From the NCBI RefSeq assembly GCF_001244545.1, contig NZ_LN852696.1, positions 62,001 through 126,000 on the forward strand: a stretch of DNA of 64,000 nt, written 5' to 3'. Under the pieces are notes generated by a model. That model did not search any database and had not been told where the DNA came from. It saw nothing but the letters and a program-made list of their open reading frames with translations. The DNA is from Candidatus Stoquefichus sp. SB1. Lineage in GTDB: Bacteria > Bacillota_I > Bacilli_A > Erysipelotrichales > Coprobacillaceae. The translations under genes and the position numbers were made by a program. Positions 1 through 8,922 of this stretch are shown here, piece after piece. The number at the start of each line of letters is the position of its first letter. Positions within the stretch are counted from its first letter, which is position 1.

Positions 1-33
1 ATCAGCAGTTGAATCTGTAATTATTTTAATCAT
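1..33 (-). CDS. DegV family (fatty-acid binding FakB-like) protein, N-terminus only
   Basis: Only the first 11 codons are in the window; the gene runs off the left edge. The peptide MIKIITDSTAD is the characteristic start of DegV proteins, which bind fatty acids and, as FakB, present them to the FakA kinase. A strong ribosome site (AAGGAGAT on the minus strand, about 39-46) precedes the ATG at 33-31. The start overlaps the end of the MarR gene, so the two are translationally coupled. Family knowledge: FabT/MarR-type regulators and FakB/DegV proteins often belong to the same lipid circuit. The identification rests on a short stretch. Confidence 0.7.
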   Translation of the reverse strand, partial: MIKIITDSTAD

Positions 34-454
34 TTTTATCTCCTTGTGTCATATGCATTCTGACTGTATGTAACATTTTTTCGAGAAGTTGTACTTCTTC
101 AGGACTAAAAATATTTTCGATATCACCAAGAACTTTTTTAATAAAACGATCATTATCACGATAAAATACTAAGAACTTTTTTGTAACTTGTAAACGATAA
201 GATCTTTTGTCTTCCTTACTTACTTCTTTAATAAGATAGCCTTTTTCAATAAGTTGATTAATTTTATATGTCGCATTGGGTTGAGAAATTCCCATATACT
301 TAGCATATTCAAGAATAGTTGGATGTCCTAGCATATAAATAATATCTAGGCTAAATGCTTCTTGCATTGTTAATTCAGTTGAATTCGCACACATAGAGGC
401 ATAGAAATTCATTTTGAAGAGGTTATAAACCGATTGAAATTCTTTAGTTAACAT
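26..454 (-). CDS. MarR family transcriptional regulator
   Basis: A 142-residue protein with the winged-helix layout of MarR repressors: N-terminal dimer helix, a recognition region near residues 50-75 (EYAKYMGISQPNATYKINQL), a wing region with SKEDKRSYR near 79-87, and a C-terminal dimer helix. It starts after a good ribosome site (GGAGGTGCAAC on the minus strand). A perfect 20-bp palindrome overlaps its own transcription start, so autoregulation is likely. The downstream overlapping gene is DegV-like, so an inferred role is control of fatty-acid uptake or membrane lipid genes, as for FabT; the ligand cannot be told from sequence. Confidence 0.85.
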   Translation of the reverse strand: MLTKEFQSVYNLFKMNFYASMCANSTELTMQEAFSLDIIYMLGHPTILEYAKYMGISQPNATYKINQLIEKGYLIKEVSKEDKRSYRLQVTKKFLVFYRDNDRFIKKVLGDIENIFSPEEVQLLEKMLHTVRMHMTQGDKND

Positions 455-473
455 GTTGCACCTCCTTTGATGA

Positions 474-493
474 TACTTAAAATATTTTAAGTA
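474..493. promoter_or_regulatory. Perfect 20-bp palindrome, probable MarR operator
   Basis: TACTTAAAATATTTTAAGTA reads identically on both strands. It lies just downstream of the -10 box of the marR promoter and covers the expected transcription start, a classic repressor position. Binding by the adjacent MarR protein is inferred. Confidence 0.65.
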
Positions 494-494
494 C

Positions 495-522
495 AGTATA
501 ATCTATTTTTTATCATTGTCAA
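495..522 (-). promoter_or_regulatory. SigA-type promoter of the marR-degV operon
   Basis: On the minus strand a consensus -35 TTGACA (522-517) is followed after 16 bp by TATACT (500-495). The palindromic operator begins 2 bp further downstream. Confidence 0.7.
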
Positions 523-544
523 CTAAATAATTAAAATATTTGAA

Positions 545-1018
545 TTAAATGAAATAAAAAAGTAAAGCAATAATCACAGAAACCAAAACGTCACTTATAT
601 AATGAACACCAGCTAAAATCCGACAAAGACTCATCATACTTGCTACAATCAATGCAAAAACACCAAGATAAAGATTAACAGGTAAACAGACTAATGCAAT
701 AATAAAAGCACTCACAGTATGACGACTAGGGAATGATTCACCATGTTTATGACCAATAAGAGGCTGAATATTCATTGCATCATATGGTCGCGGACGATTC
801 ACGATTTTTCTAAAAAGAGTGACAACACTAAATGCAGCCAATGGTTTCCAAATGGTTTCTATAAGTAAAGGATTCCCAGACCATAATAAGTATAAACATA
901 CACAAGGATATATCATAAAGGTTATTAATGGAAAAAATTTTGTAATCAATAGAATCGTTTTTTCCAATAAAGGAAATTGACGAATATAAGCTAACATTGT
1001 TCTATAAAACGTTTCCAT
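545..1018 (-). CDS. PAP2 family phosphatase, integral membrane
   Basis: A 157-residue membrane protein with the three PAP2/acid phosphatase signatures in order: K-x6-RP as KIVNRPRP (about 71-78), PSRH within SFPSRH (about 96-101), and R-x5-H-x3-D as RILAGVHYISD (about 133-143). Several hydrophobic segments surround them. Family members remove phosphate from lipids such as undecaprenyl diphosphate or phosphatidic acid at the outer face of the membrane. The exact substrate is not visible. The protein is somewhat shorter than typical bacterial PAP2 enzymes (about 180-230 residues) but all catalytic motifs are present. Confidence 0.85.
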   Translation of the reverse strand: METFYRTMLAYIRQFPLLEKTILLITKFFPLITFMIYPCVCLYLLWSGNPLLIETIWKPLAAFSVVTLFRKIVNRPRPYDAMNIQPLIGHKHGESFPSRHTVSAFIIALVCLPVNLYLGVFALIVASMMSLCRILAGVHYISDVLVSVIIALLFYFI

Positions 1019-1173
1019 CCTATCACCCTTTCTTTCTTATTATAGCGAAAAGTATAGATAATGACAAACAAATTAAGGTAAGAATGTATACGTTATGAAA
1101 AACAAAAAGTTATACCTCTTTTTGTAAAGAATAAGTATAACTTAAAATGCATGGAATCATCTATAAATACGTA

Positions 1174-1599
1174 TTATTTTCGATTTTCAAAACGCTGTTT
1201 TTCAATAGAGGAAATAATATCCCAAAGAGTTTTTTGACTTGTTTCTATCTGATTGAAAATATGATAAGGATCTTTAATAACTAGAGATGATTTTTTCAAT
1301 ACTTGAATAAAAGAAATCAGTTCATCTCTAGTGGTATTATTGAAGAATATAGTAGTATCGACACTTGTTTGATTTTTAAGTTTTATAGTCAATGTTATAG
1401 TTATTGTTGAACTTCTAAAGAAATCCTGTATTCCATAAGTGACAAGACATTCTTGAATATCTTTAAAATAAAAGATCTGCTCCTGTTTCTTTCCTTTCAA
1501 TCTTTCAAGATTACTTAACAAATCATAATATATTATAACTTGTTGCTCATTATCAATAAGACATCCATGTTTTTTTGAACCAATTAAATATTTATTCAT
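1174..1599 (-). CDS. Hypothetical protein, possibly PH-like fold
   Basis: A 141-residue soluble protein without signal peptide or membrane segment. It is rich in beta-strand-like alternation in residues 1-100 (for example STITITLTIKLKNQ) followed by a helical tail, which would suit a bacterial PH-like or YcxB-like domain, but no diagnostic motif is present. A GGAGG ribosome site lies just upstream (minus strand, about 1606-1610). It stands alone between the PAP2 gene and divergent ychF. No function is assigned. Confidence 0.55.
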   Translation of the reverse strand: MNKYLIGSKKHGCLIDNEQQVIIYYDLLSNLERLKGKKQEQIFYFKDIQECLVTYGIQDFFRSSTITITLTIKLKNQTSVDTTIFFNNTTRDELISFIQVLKKSSLVIKDPYHIFNQIETSQKTLWDIISSIEKQRFENRK

Positions 1600-1779
1600 T
1601 TTTAATTCCTCCTATAATCTATATTATAATTGAATAATAAAAATCAATCCTATTTCTTAGCATGAAAAACAAATAAATATCATGGAGTACAATGATGAAT
1701 AATAAAAAGCTTTGAGTATATTTTCAAATCATCGTTTAAATATCTTTTATGTCTAAAGAACAATGCAGAGAGAAATGAC

Positions 1780-1808
1780 TTGTATTTTAGAGTGTTTTTA
1801 GATAAAAT
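1780..1808 (+). promoter_or_regulatory. Probable promoter of ychF-srtB
   Basis: TTGTAT (1780-1785) is separated by 17 bp from TAAAAT (1803-1808), placing the transcription start about 20 nt ahead of the ychF ribosome site AAGGAG. Confidence 0.5.
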
Positions 1809-1835
1809 GAATAGGAAGTTAAGGAGTGATATGAT

Positions 1836-2936
1836 ATGGCATTAACAGCAGGTATTGTGGGGTTACCAAACGTAGGAAAATCAACATTATTTAATGCAAT
1901 TACAAATGCACAAGTTGAAGCAGCGAATTATCCATTCGCAACGATTGATCCTAATGTAGGTGTGGTTGAAGTTCCAGATCATCGTTTAGATGAACTGACG
2001 AAAATTTTTAAACCTAAGAAAACAATTCCCACAACATTTGAATTTACAGATATTGCAGGGCTTGTCAAAGGGGCTAGTCGTGGTGAAGGTTTAGGTAATA
2101 AGTTTTTAGCGAATATTCGTGAAACAGATGCAATTTGTGAGGTTGTTCGTTGTTTTAGGGATAAAGATATTACCCATGTTGATGGTGATGTTGATCCAAT
2201 AAGAGATGTTGAAACAATTAATTTAGAGTTGATTTTTGCTGATCTTGAAACAGTTGATAAGCGTATTGGAAAAATTGAAAAGAAAGCAAAATCAGGAGAC
2301 AAAGAATCTAAAGCAGAAATGGATGTTTTAGCACCAATTAAAGAAGTATTAGAGGCTGGTAAACCAGTACGTACGATTGATTTTAGTAAAGAAGAAATCG
2401 ATATTGTGAAACAATATACATTATTAACAATGAAGCCACTTATTTATGTTGCTAATCTAGGTGAAGAAGATTTAGAGAATCCTGAAAGTAATCCTTATTA
2501 TGTTCAATTAAAGAATTATGCTGAAAAAGAAGGATGCGATGTTGTTCCTATTTGTGCTAAAATTGAAAGTGAATTAGTAGGATTAGATAAAGAAGAAAAA
2601 GATATGTTCTTAACAGATTTAGGAATTGATGAAAGTGGATTGGATAAGTTGATTAAAGAAGCTTATGCATTGCTTGGATTACATACTTTCTTTACTGTGG
2701 GAGCAGATGAAGTCCGTGCATGGACATTTAAAAAAGGAATGCTTGCTCCTGAAATGGCAGGTATTATTCATACAGATTTCCAAAAAGGATTTATTAAGGC
2801 TGAAACATATAGTTATGATGATTTAATGAAATTTGGTAGTGAACATGCTTTAAGAGATGCAGGAAAGATTCGTCAAGAAGGGAAACAATATGTAGGACAA
2901 GATGGTGACATTATGTTCTTCAAGTTTAATGTCTAA
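1836..2936 (+). CDS. ychF: Redox-regulated ATPase/GTPase YchF (Obg family)
   Basis: At 366 residues this is full length for YchF. The P-loop GLPNVGKST is at residues 9-17 and the switch-II motif DIAGL at 72-76. The C-terminal ~85 residues form a TGS domain. YchF is a cytosolic P-loop protein that prefers ATP, binds ribosomes and modulates oxidative stress responses and translation. The start ATG at 1836 follows AAGGAG with good spacing; an ATG five bases upstream is in another frame. Its stop codon overlaps the start of the sortase gene (TAATG), so the two are one operon. Identification is very secure. Confidence 0.97.
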   Translation: MALTAGIVGLPNVGKSTLFNAITNAQVEAANYPFATIDPNVGVVEVPDHRLDELTKIFKPKKTIPTTFEFTDIAGLVKGASRGEGLGNKFLANIRETDAICEVVRCFRDKDITHVDGDVDPIRDVETINLELIFADLETVDKRIGKIEKKAKSGDKESKAEMDVLAPIKEVLEAGKPVRTIDFSKEEIDIVKQYTLLTMKPLIYVANLGEEDLENPESNPYYVQLKNYAEKEGCDVVPICAKIESELVGLDKEEKDMFLTDLGIDESGLDKLIKEAYALLGLHTFFTVGADEVRAWTFKKGMLAPEMAGIIHTDFQKGFIKAETYSYDDLMKFGSEHALRDAGKIRQEGKQYVGQDGDIMFFKFNV

Positions 2937-3667
2937 TGAAAGAGAGATTAAGAAAGATTGTTCTTGTTGTTTGTGTCATTGTCTTTGTATATTCAGCAGT
3001 TCAGTTAGGAATAATTTTTTATGATTATTATATGATTGAAAAAGAGTCTACAGAATTGGTAGAGGAGTATGTTGAGCAGATAGAAGACAATAATCCAGAG
3101 CATCGTACGATTCATTTTGATGAACTTTTAAAAACTAATAAAGATGTCATTGGCTGGCTCTATATTCCAGATACAAAAATTGATGAACCTATTTTAAAAG
3201 GAAAAGATAATGATACATATCTATATACTGATATCTATAAAAAAAGTAATAAAGCTGGGTCAATCTTTATTGATGAAATTAATAAAGGTGATTTCAGTGA
3301 TGATAATACAATTATCTATGGACATAATATGAAAAATGGTTCACGTTTTCATGATTTAAGATATTTTATAGAAAATGATTATTTCCAAAAGCATCCACTT
3401 ATATATATTTATTTGCCTGATGGAACAGTCAATGTATATAATGTTTTTGCTTCATGTGTTATTAAATCAACAAGCGATTTATATCAAAAAGGAATTCAGT
3501 ATTCAAAATATATTCAATCTGTTTTAAAACAGGCTTCTGTTAAAGGAACTGTTAGTGATGAAGAAAAACCACTTATTATGTTAAGTACATGTTATAATGG
3601 AACAGATAATCGTTATGTTGTTTATGCACAATTAAAAGAAAATGTAAAAGAGTCATCGGTTCAATAA
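2936..3667 (+). CDS. Class B sortase
   Basis: A 243-residue type II membrane protein: short cytosolic start, a membrane anchor at about residues 8-28, then an extracellular sortase domain. The catalytic triad is visible: His130 in IIYGHNM, Cys219 in MLSTCY and Arg226 in NRYVVY. The spacing and the phrase GSIFIDE are typical of class B. Sortases join surface proteins to peptidoglycan or pili through a C-terminal sorting signal. No LPXTG/NPQTN-type substrate is encoded in this window, so the target is unknown. Translational coupling to ychF (TAATG overlap) is unusual. Confidence 0.92.
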   Translation: MKERLRKIVLVVCVIVFVYSAVQLGIIFYDYYMIEKESTELVEEYVEQIEDNNPEHRTIHFDELLKTNKDVIGWLYIPDTKIDEPILKGKDNDTYLYTDIYKKSNKAGSIFIDEINKGDFSDDNTIIYGHNMKNGSRFHDLRYFIENDYFQKHPLIYIYLPDGTVNVYNVFASCVIKSTSDLYQKGIQYSKYIQSVLKQASVKGTVSDEEKPLIMLSTCYNGTDNRYVVYAQLKENVKESSVQ

Positions 3668-3683
3668 ACCGATGGCTCTTTTT
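3649..3683 (+). terminator. Intrinsic terminator after srtB
   Basis: The stem AGAGTCATCGGTT / AACCGATGGCTCT, with one mismatch, is followed by TTTTT. It begins inside the last codons of the sortase gene. Confidence 0.85.
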
Positions 3684-3700
3684 GTCTATCCGAAGATAGC

Positions 3701-4021
3701 TTAGGAAGATTGAGTTTCAATAATGCTTACATGATAGTATTCACATAAAAGTGAGAACTCATATAAGTGATCTTCATTAGAAAATAAGCGTTTAAGATTG
3801 TCAACCAGAATAATATCAATACGATTTGTCTTGATATATGGTAACAGTTGGATAATGGGGTATCTTTGAAAACTGTTTCCAGAATTCGTTTCTTTAGTTA
3901 CACCAATAATCTCCATGTTTTTCTGTTTGGCAAATGAGAATAATTTATCTTCTTGATAGTTCAAGAGATATGAGTGTGAATGAGATAAAACGCGACAATA
4001 GATCCAAACTCTTTGTTTCAA
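3701..4021 (-). CDS. Stand-alone serine recombinase (resolvase) N-terminal domain
   Basis: A 106-residue protein that matches only the catalytic N-terminal domain of large serine recombinases: WIYCRVLS at the start (candidate nucleophile Ser in RVLSHS), the EIIGVTKETNSGNSF segment, and IDIILVDNLKRLFSN near residues 68-82, which corresponds to the usual VLVxxLxRLxR helix. The DNA-binding and zinc domains are absent. It is either a degenerate relic or a member of the short resolvase-domain proteins seen in many Firmicutes. It has its own ribosome site (AGGAGGC). Function is not assigned. Confidence 0.65.
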   Translation of the reverse strand: MKQRVWIYCRVLSHSHSYLLNYQEDKLFSFAKQKNMEIIGVTKETNSGNSFQRYPIIQLLPYIKTNRIDIILVDNLKRLFSNEDHLYEFSLLCEYYHVSIIETQSS

Positions 4022-4373
4022 TAAATCAGCCTCCTTTTCTTGTTATAAAAGCAAGCGAAGAAACTAAGACTTGAATCGACCTTTCTTAAGAAACATAACT
4101 TATCATCCTCCTTCTGATATCATTATCTCATAAATCATAAAATAATGTTTTTAAAAACCGTAAATGAACACCGATATATTGGTGTTTAAGATATTTTTTT
4201 GAGAATAAAAGTTCCATTTTTGTTGATGAAATGAGAAAAAATATGAATAGATGGAATAAAAATCCCAATATATACCAAATAAATAAAACACTATTTCCTT
4301 TTTGAAATAATTGTGCTAGTTTATAAATGTAACGTAACCTAGGCCGTACAAAAATAATTTGAGGAGGAAATAT
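4022..4373. other. 352-bp intergenic region
   Basis: No gene is visible. It contains a short near-palindrome (AACACC...GGTGTT, 4167-4186) followed by a T run, and must hold the promoter of the PTS operon; no convincing -35/-10 pair was found. AT content is high throughout. Confidence 0.5.
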
Positions 4374-5678
4374 ATGTTAGAAAGAATTGCTAACAAACTT
4401 TTACCAATTGCAACCAAACTTTCACAACAACGTCATTTGAGTGCAGTAAAAGACAGTTTTATTATTTCAATGCCATTAGTTATGGCAGCATCTTTATTTG
4501 TTTTGTTAAATGCATTAGGAACAAACTTCTTCAATACTGATATATTTTCAGGAATTGCTACTGTTGTTAATCAGGGGACACTTGGTGTTTTATCAGTTCT
4601 TATTGCTTTTACAACAGCTAATAATTTAGCTGAATATTATTTAAGTGTTAAGCCTGAACTTGCTGATTCAGGATTTACAAAAATACATGCTGGGGGATTA
4701 GCAGTGGCTTTAATGTTTATGTTAATGCCAGTAACACAGCAAATTGCAGTTGAAGGATTAACTGATCCAGCTGTTATTTCAGGAATGTTTGCACAGGAAT
4801 TAACATCAAGTAGTGGATTGATTTATTCTTTATTGACTGCTTTGATTGGAACTGAAATTTTTGTGAGATTCGCATCTATTCGATGTTTAAGAATTAAAAT
4901 GCCAGAAAATGTTCCACCTGCAATTGAAAAATCATTCAATGCATTAATCCCAGAACTGATTACAATTACTATTTTTGCTATGGTGGTTTTTGGATTGGAT
5001 CAAATTTGGGGATTAACAATTCCAGATATTATTACAGCGGTTATTTCTAAGCCGTTAAGTAGCTTTGTTTTATCATCACCAGGATTGATTTTCTTACAGT
5101 TTATATCTGATTTATTATGGGTATTTGGAATTCATGGTTCTTCTATTTTATCACCTATTAGAAGTGCTCCAATGTTAGATGCATTAACACAAAACATTGC
5201 AGCCAGTGGAGCCAATGCACCAATTCCTAATATTGTCACTGAACCATTTATGAATATGTATGGATTAATTGGCGGTGGTGGATGTATCCTTGCCTTAGTT
5301 ATTGCTATCTTTGTTGTATCAAAACGTCAAGATCATAAAACTGTTGCGAAACTTGGACTTGTTCCTTCTTTATTTAATATATCAGAACCTATTATGTTTG
5401 GGTTACCTGTTGTCATGAATCCTATTTTTATGATTCCAGCTATTATTGTGCCATCAATCAATTTGGTGATTGCATATATTTTAACTAATATGAATCTAGT
5501 AGGAAGAGTTGTTGCACAGGTACCATGGATTACACCACCAGGATTCTATGCTTTCTTTGCAACTGGTGGAGATATTTGGGCAGCAGTATTATCTATTGCA
5601 TTATTGATTTTAGATGTCATCATCTATATTCCATTTGTAAAAGTAAGTAATAAAGTTGAAGAAAATATAAAAAATTAA
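4374..5678 (+). CDS. PTS transporter subunit EIIC, lactose/cellobiose family
   Basis: A 434-residue membrane protein beginning MLERIANKLLPIATKLSQQRHL, the standard start of CelB-type EIIC proteins (residue 1-15 part followed by SQQRHLSAVKD). It has about ten hydrophobic segments, the IHG segment (VFGIHGSS), and NISEPIMFGLPVVMNP, the conserved substrate-binding region of the family. I start at 4374 because AGGAGGAAA ends six bases upstream; an earlier TTG would overlap that site. It is the first gene of an operon with a RpiR regulator and a GH3 enzyme, so a beta-glucoside or related disaccharide is the inferred substrate. No EIIA or EIIB is encoded nearby; they must come from elsewhere. Confidence 0.92.
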   Translation: MLERIANKLLPIATKLSQQRHLSAVKDSFIISMPLVMAASLFVLLNALGTNFFNTDIFSGIATVVNQGTLGVLSVLIAFTTANNLAEYYLSVKPELADSGFTKIHAGGLAVALMFMLMPVTQQIAVEGLTDPAVISGMFAQELTSSSGLIYSLLTALIGTEIFVRFASIRCLRIKMPENVPPAIEKSFNALIPELITITIFAMVVFGLDQIWGLTIPDIITAVISKPLSSFVLSSPGLIFLQFISDLLWVFGIHGSSILSPIRSAPMLDALTQNIAASGANAPIPNIVTEPFMNMYGLIGGGGCILALVIAIFVVSKRQDHKTVAKLGLVPSLFNISEPIMFGLPVVMNPIFMIPAIIVPSINLVIAYILTNMNLVGRVVAQVPWITPPGFYAFFATGGDIWAAVLSIALLILDVIIYIPFVKVSNKVEENIKN

Positions 5679-5697
5679 CAAAAAGTAGGGAAAAACA

Positions 5698-6507
5698 ATG
5701 AACAATGAGATTATTATAAAAATTAAAAGTTTATTTCCAGATCTAACCAAATCAGAAAAAAGAGTCGCACTCTATGTCAATGAACATTTTCATCAAATCC
5801 TCTATTTAAGTATTGGGGATTTAGCAAGTCAATGTGAAGTAGGTGAAACAACAATACTCCGTTTTTGTAAACGTCTGGGGTTTTCGGGATACTATGAGTT
5901 AAAACAGCAAGCTATTTTGCAAATTGAAAAAGAAGATCAACATGAAACAAAATATTCTCATAAAACATTAAATAATATTCATACTATGGTTCAAGAAACA
6001 ACACAGTTATTAGATAATGATAAGTTGAGTGAAACAGCGAAAATGATTATGAATAGTCAGACTATTTATGTTTTTGGAAGTGGATTTTCTGGTTTGACGG
6101 CTAAAGCCGCACAAATGCGTTTAACATCTTTTGGATATAAATGTATTGTTGCAGATGATAAATATTTACAAGTTTTATCAGCGAATGTGATGGGAAAAGA
6201 TGATGTTGCATTAGGATTAAGTATTTCAGGAGAAAACTCATCAACAATTGAATCAATTCATTTAGCTAAACAAAATGGTGCAAAAATTATTGCTATAACA
6301 AATCATGAAGAATCTTCATTAGCTAAACTTGGACATATTGTTCTTTTAACTGCTGGAAAAGAGATGGGAAGAGAAGGAAGTACTTTAATTACTGAAATGT
6401 CTCAGTTCATTGTTTTAGAAATGCTTTTTGAAAAGTTACATGAATTAGATAAAGAGAAAATTGAAGATATGAATTATAAGGTTTCATATTATATTAGAGG
6501 AGAGTAG
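5698..6507 (+). CDS. RpiR/MurR family transcriptional regulator
   Basis: A 269-residue protein with an N-terminal RpiR helix-turn-helix (residues about 1-75, including LASQCEVGETTILRFCKRLGFSGYYELK reduced here to its hallmark TILRFCKRLGF) and a C-terminal SIS sugar-phosphate binding domain (about 105-240, with YVFGSGFSG and LGLSISGENSSTIE). Such proteins sense phosphorylated sugars delivered by a PTS. It sits 19 bp after the EIIC gene and 3 bp before the GH3 gene, so it almost certainly controls this operon. Confidence 0.9.
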   Translation: MNNEIIIKIKSLFPDLTKSEKRVALYVNEHFHQILYLSIGDLASQCEVGETTILRFCKRLGFSGYYELKQQAILQIEKEDQHETKYSHKTLNNIHTMVQETTQLLDNDKLSETAKMIMNSQTIYVFGSGFSGLTAKAAQMRLTSFGYKCIVADDKYLQVLSANVMGKDDVALGLSISGENSSTIESIHLAKQNGAKIIAITNHEESSLAKLGHIVLLTAGKEMGREGSTLITEMSQFIVLEMLFEKLHELDKEKIEDMNYKVSYYIRGE

Positions 6508-6510
6508 TGA

Positions 6511-8754
6511 ATGACTATATCGAATGATAAAATAGATGAACTCATATCCCAAATGACATTAAATGAAAAAGTTGGTCAATTAAATCAACATCTTTATGGA
6601 TGGCAATGTTTTTATAAGAATAAAAATGGAGAGTATGAATTAACACAGTTTTTTAAAGAACATGTTAAAAAATTTGATGGGATTGGTGCCATTTATGGAG
6701 TTTTAAGAGCTGATGCCTGGTCTGGTATGAATGAAGTCAATGGAGTGACAAAAGAAGAAAGTGCAAAAGTTATTCAAATGATTCAAGATTATATTCAAGA
6801 AAATACCAGATTAAAAATACCTGCACTTATTACTGAAGAATGCGTCCATGGTCATCAGGGATTAAATAGCATGATGTATCCTACAAATATAGGTATGGGG
6901 ATGAGCTGGAATCCTCAGTTATTACAAGATATTTGTCAGGAAGTTAGCTATGAATTGGCGAGTAAAGGTGGACATTTGGCTTTGTTTACTGGATTGGATG
7001 TTATGCGTGATCCACGCTGGGGACGAAGTGAAGAATGTTTTAGTGAAGATAGTTATTTGACAAGTCAAATGACCAGTGCAGCAGTGAAAGGATTTCAAGA
7101 TAATGATTGGCAGGTAGGGGTTGTTTTAAAACATTTATGTGCCCAAGGAGCCTGTGCTGGCGGACATAATTCTGGAGCAGCATCAATAGGACCACGAGAA
7201 TTGCGGGAAATCTTTTTACCACCAGTTGAAGCCGGAATAACAAGTGGCGCAAAAGGTGTGATGGCAGCTTATAATGAAATAGACGGAATACCCTGTCATA
7301 TCAACAAGCCATTATTAACAGATTTGCTCAGAGGAGAATATGGCTTTCATGGAATTGTCATGGCTGATGGATGTGCTTTGGATCGGCTATCAATGATGGA
7401 TTTAAATATTCCTAAAATGGCGGCAAAGGCAAATCAGGCTGGAGTTGATTTGAGCTTATGGGATCATGTGTATGTTCATCTTGAAGAAGCGGTTAAGCAG
7501 GGATATTTAACAGAAGAAACACTCAATAAAAGTGTATATAGAATTTTGAAGTTAAAAAGTGAGTTAGGTTTATTTGACAAAAAACAGATGAGTAAGAGAG
7601 TATCTCATTCAAAAGAGTTAGCTTTACAGGCAGCTAGAGAATGTCAGGTTCTGCTAAAAAATGATGGGATTTTACCATTAAGACAAGATATAAAAAAAAT
7701 TGCTGTTATTGGACCAAATGCTAATAATATCATGAATATGCTGGGAGATTATACATCATTTCAAAAAGAACAAGATGTGATAACACTTTATCAGGGGATT
7801 CAAGAGTTAGCAGGTCGTGATATTCAGGTTGAGTATGCATTAGGCTGCCATATTCGTGATTGTTCAAATGAATATCTTGAAGAGGCTATTGAACTAGCAC
7901 AAAAAAGTGATGTTGTTATTTTGGCGATTGGTGGTTCAAGTGCACGAAATTTTAAAATGGAATTTGAAAGTAATGGGGCTGTAAAAACAAGCTATGATAA
8001 AAATGAGATGAATTGTGGTGAAAATGTTGATATGGCTTCATTAGAATTAGAAGGTTTACAAGTTGAATTGGTGAAACGTATAAAACAGGTTAATGATCAG
8101 ATTGTGACTGTTTTAATTCAAGGACGACCTCATGCGATTGAGAACATTGTTGATGAAAGTCGGGCAATATTAGCAGCGTGGTATCCTGGAAATCTAGGTG
8201 GTCAAGCTATTGCAGAAACACTATTTGGTCAAAATAATCCAAGTGGAAAATTATCTATGTCTTTGCCACGTTCATCAATGCAATTGCCATGTTTTTATAA
8301 TGGTAAGTATTCTGGAGCGAAGGAAGATTATATTGATATGTCTGGGAAGCCATTATACCCATTTGGATATGGATTGAGTTATAGTCAGTTTGATTATACT
8401 GATATCAAATTATCTCAAGACACTATAACTATCAATGAATTAGAAAGTCAGGGATTAGACATTCGTCTAAAAATAAGTAATTTAAGTCATTATGACGGTT
8501 ATGAAATTGTTCAGATTTATTTGATTGATAATGAATCTTCTATTACACGAAGATATAAAGAACTCAAAGCATTTCAAAAAGTTTTTATAAAAAAACAAAG
8601 TCAACAGGAAATATCTATTCATTTAAATAGCGATGCATTTAAAATATGGGATTATGAAATGAAGCATATTATTGAAAGTGGTACAGTAGATATTTTAATC
8701 GCTAAAAATTCAGAAGATTATATAACAAAAACATTAACAATATTAGAAGTATAA
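6511..8754 (+). CDS. Glycoside hydrolase family 3 beta-glucosidase-like
   Basis: A 747-residue protein without signal peptide, hence cytosolic. The GH3 N-terminal barrel contains MRDPRWGRSEECFSED (165-180), KHLC (207-210) and GIVMADG with the likely nucleophile Asp286. The C-terminal alpha/beta sandwich (about 375-600) is followed by a fibronectin-III-like domain with YPFGYGLSYSQF. This is the BglB-like arrangement. Together with the upstream PTS IIC it would cleave an imported beta-linked sugar; because PTS products are phosphorylated, the true substrate may be unusual. The ADG in place of SDW around the nucleophile is a notable variant. Confidence 0.9.
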   Translation: MTISNDKIDELISQMTLNEKVGQLNQHLYGWQCFYKNKNGEYELTQFFKEHVKKFDGIGAIYGVLRADAWSGMNEVNGVTKEESAKVIQMIQDYIQENTRLKIPALITEECVHGHQGLNSMMYPTNIGMGMSWNPQLLQDICQEVSYELASKGGHLALFTGLDVMRDPRWGRSEECFSEDSYLTSQMTSAAVKGFQDNDWQVGVVLKHLCAQGACAGGHNSGAASIGPRELREIFLPPVEAGITSGAKGVMAAYNEIDGIPCHINKPLLTDLLRGEYGFHGIVMADGCALDRLSMMDLNIPKMAAKANQAGVDLSLWDHVYVHLEEAVKQGYLTEETLNKSVYRILKLKSELGLFDKKQMSKRVSHSKELALQAARECQVLLKNDGILPLRQDIKKIAVIGPNANNIMNMLGDYTSFQKEQDVITLYQGIQELAGRDIQVEYALGCHIRDCSNEYLEEAIELAQKSDVVILAIGGSSARNFKMEFESNGAVKTSYDKNEMNCGENVDMASLELEGLQVELVKRIKQVNDQIVTVLIQGRPHAIENIVDESRAILAAWYPGNLGGQAIAETLFGQNNPSGKLSMSLPRSSMQLPCFYNGKYSGAKEDYIDMSGKPLYPFGYGLSYSQFDYTDIKLSQDTITINELESQGLDIRLKISNLSHYDGYEIVQIYLIDNESSITRRYKELKAFQKVFIKKQSQQEISIHLNSDAFKIWDYEMKHIIESGTVDILIAKNSEDYITKTLTILEV

Positions 8755-8776
8755 AATATTTTTGACTCCCTTAATG

Positions 8777-8817
8777 AAACAAACACAAATTGATTTTAAT
8801 AAAGTGTTTGTTTTTTT
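8777..8817 (+). terminator. Terminator after the GH3 operon
   Basis: AAACAAACAC pairs with GTGTTTGTTT across a 17-nt loop and leads into a T run. Confidence 0.75.
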
Positions 8818-8922
8818 CTTATAAAATGGAAAATAATACTAATCAATAAATTGATTAAATCAATAGAAATCGTTAATAATTTCAATTAGAGTTCATATGA
8901 TAGAAAGGAAAAGAGGTGTAGT

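Noticed and set aside
1979-2302. 107-residue minus-strand frame within ychF
   Set aside because: Entirely antisense to a highly conserved gene; no ribosome site and no family likeness.
4167-4186. AACACC...GGTGTT hairpin before the PTS operon as a terminator
   Set aside because: No gene reads into it from the left on this strand within 480 bp; it may equally be an operator, so no call is made.
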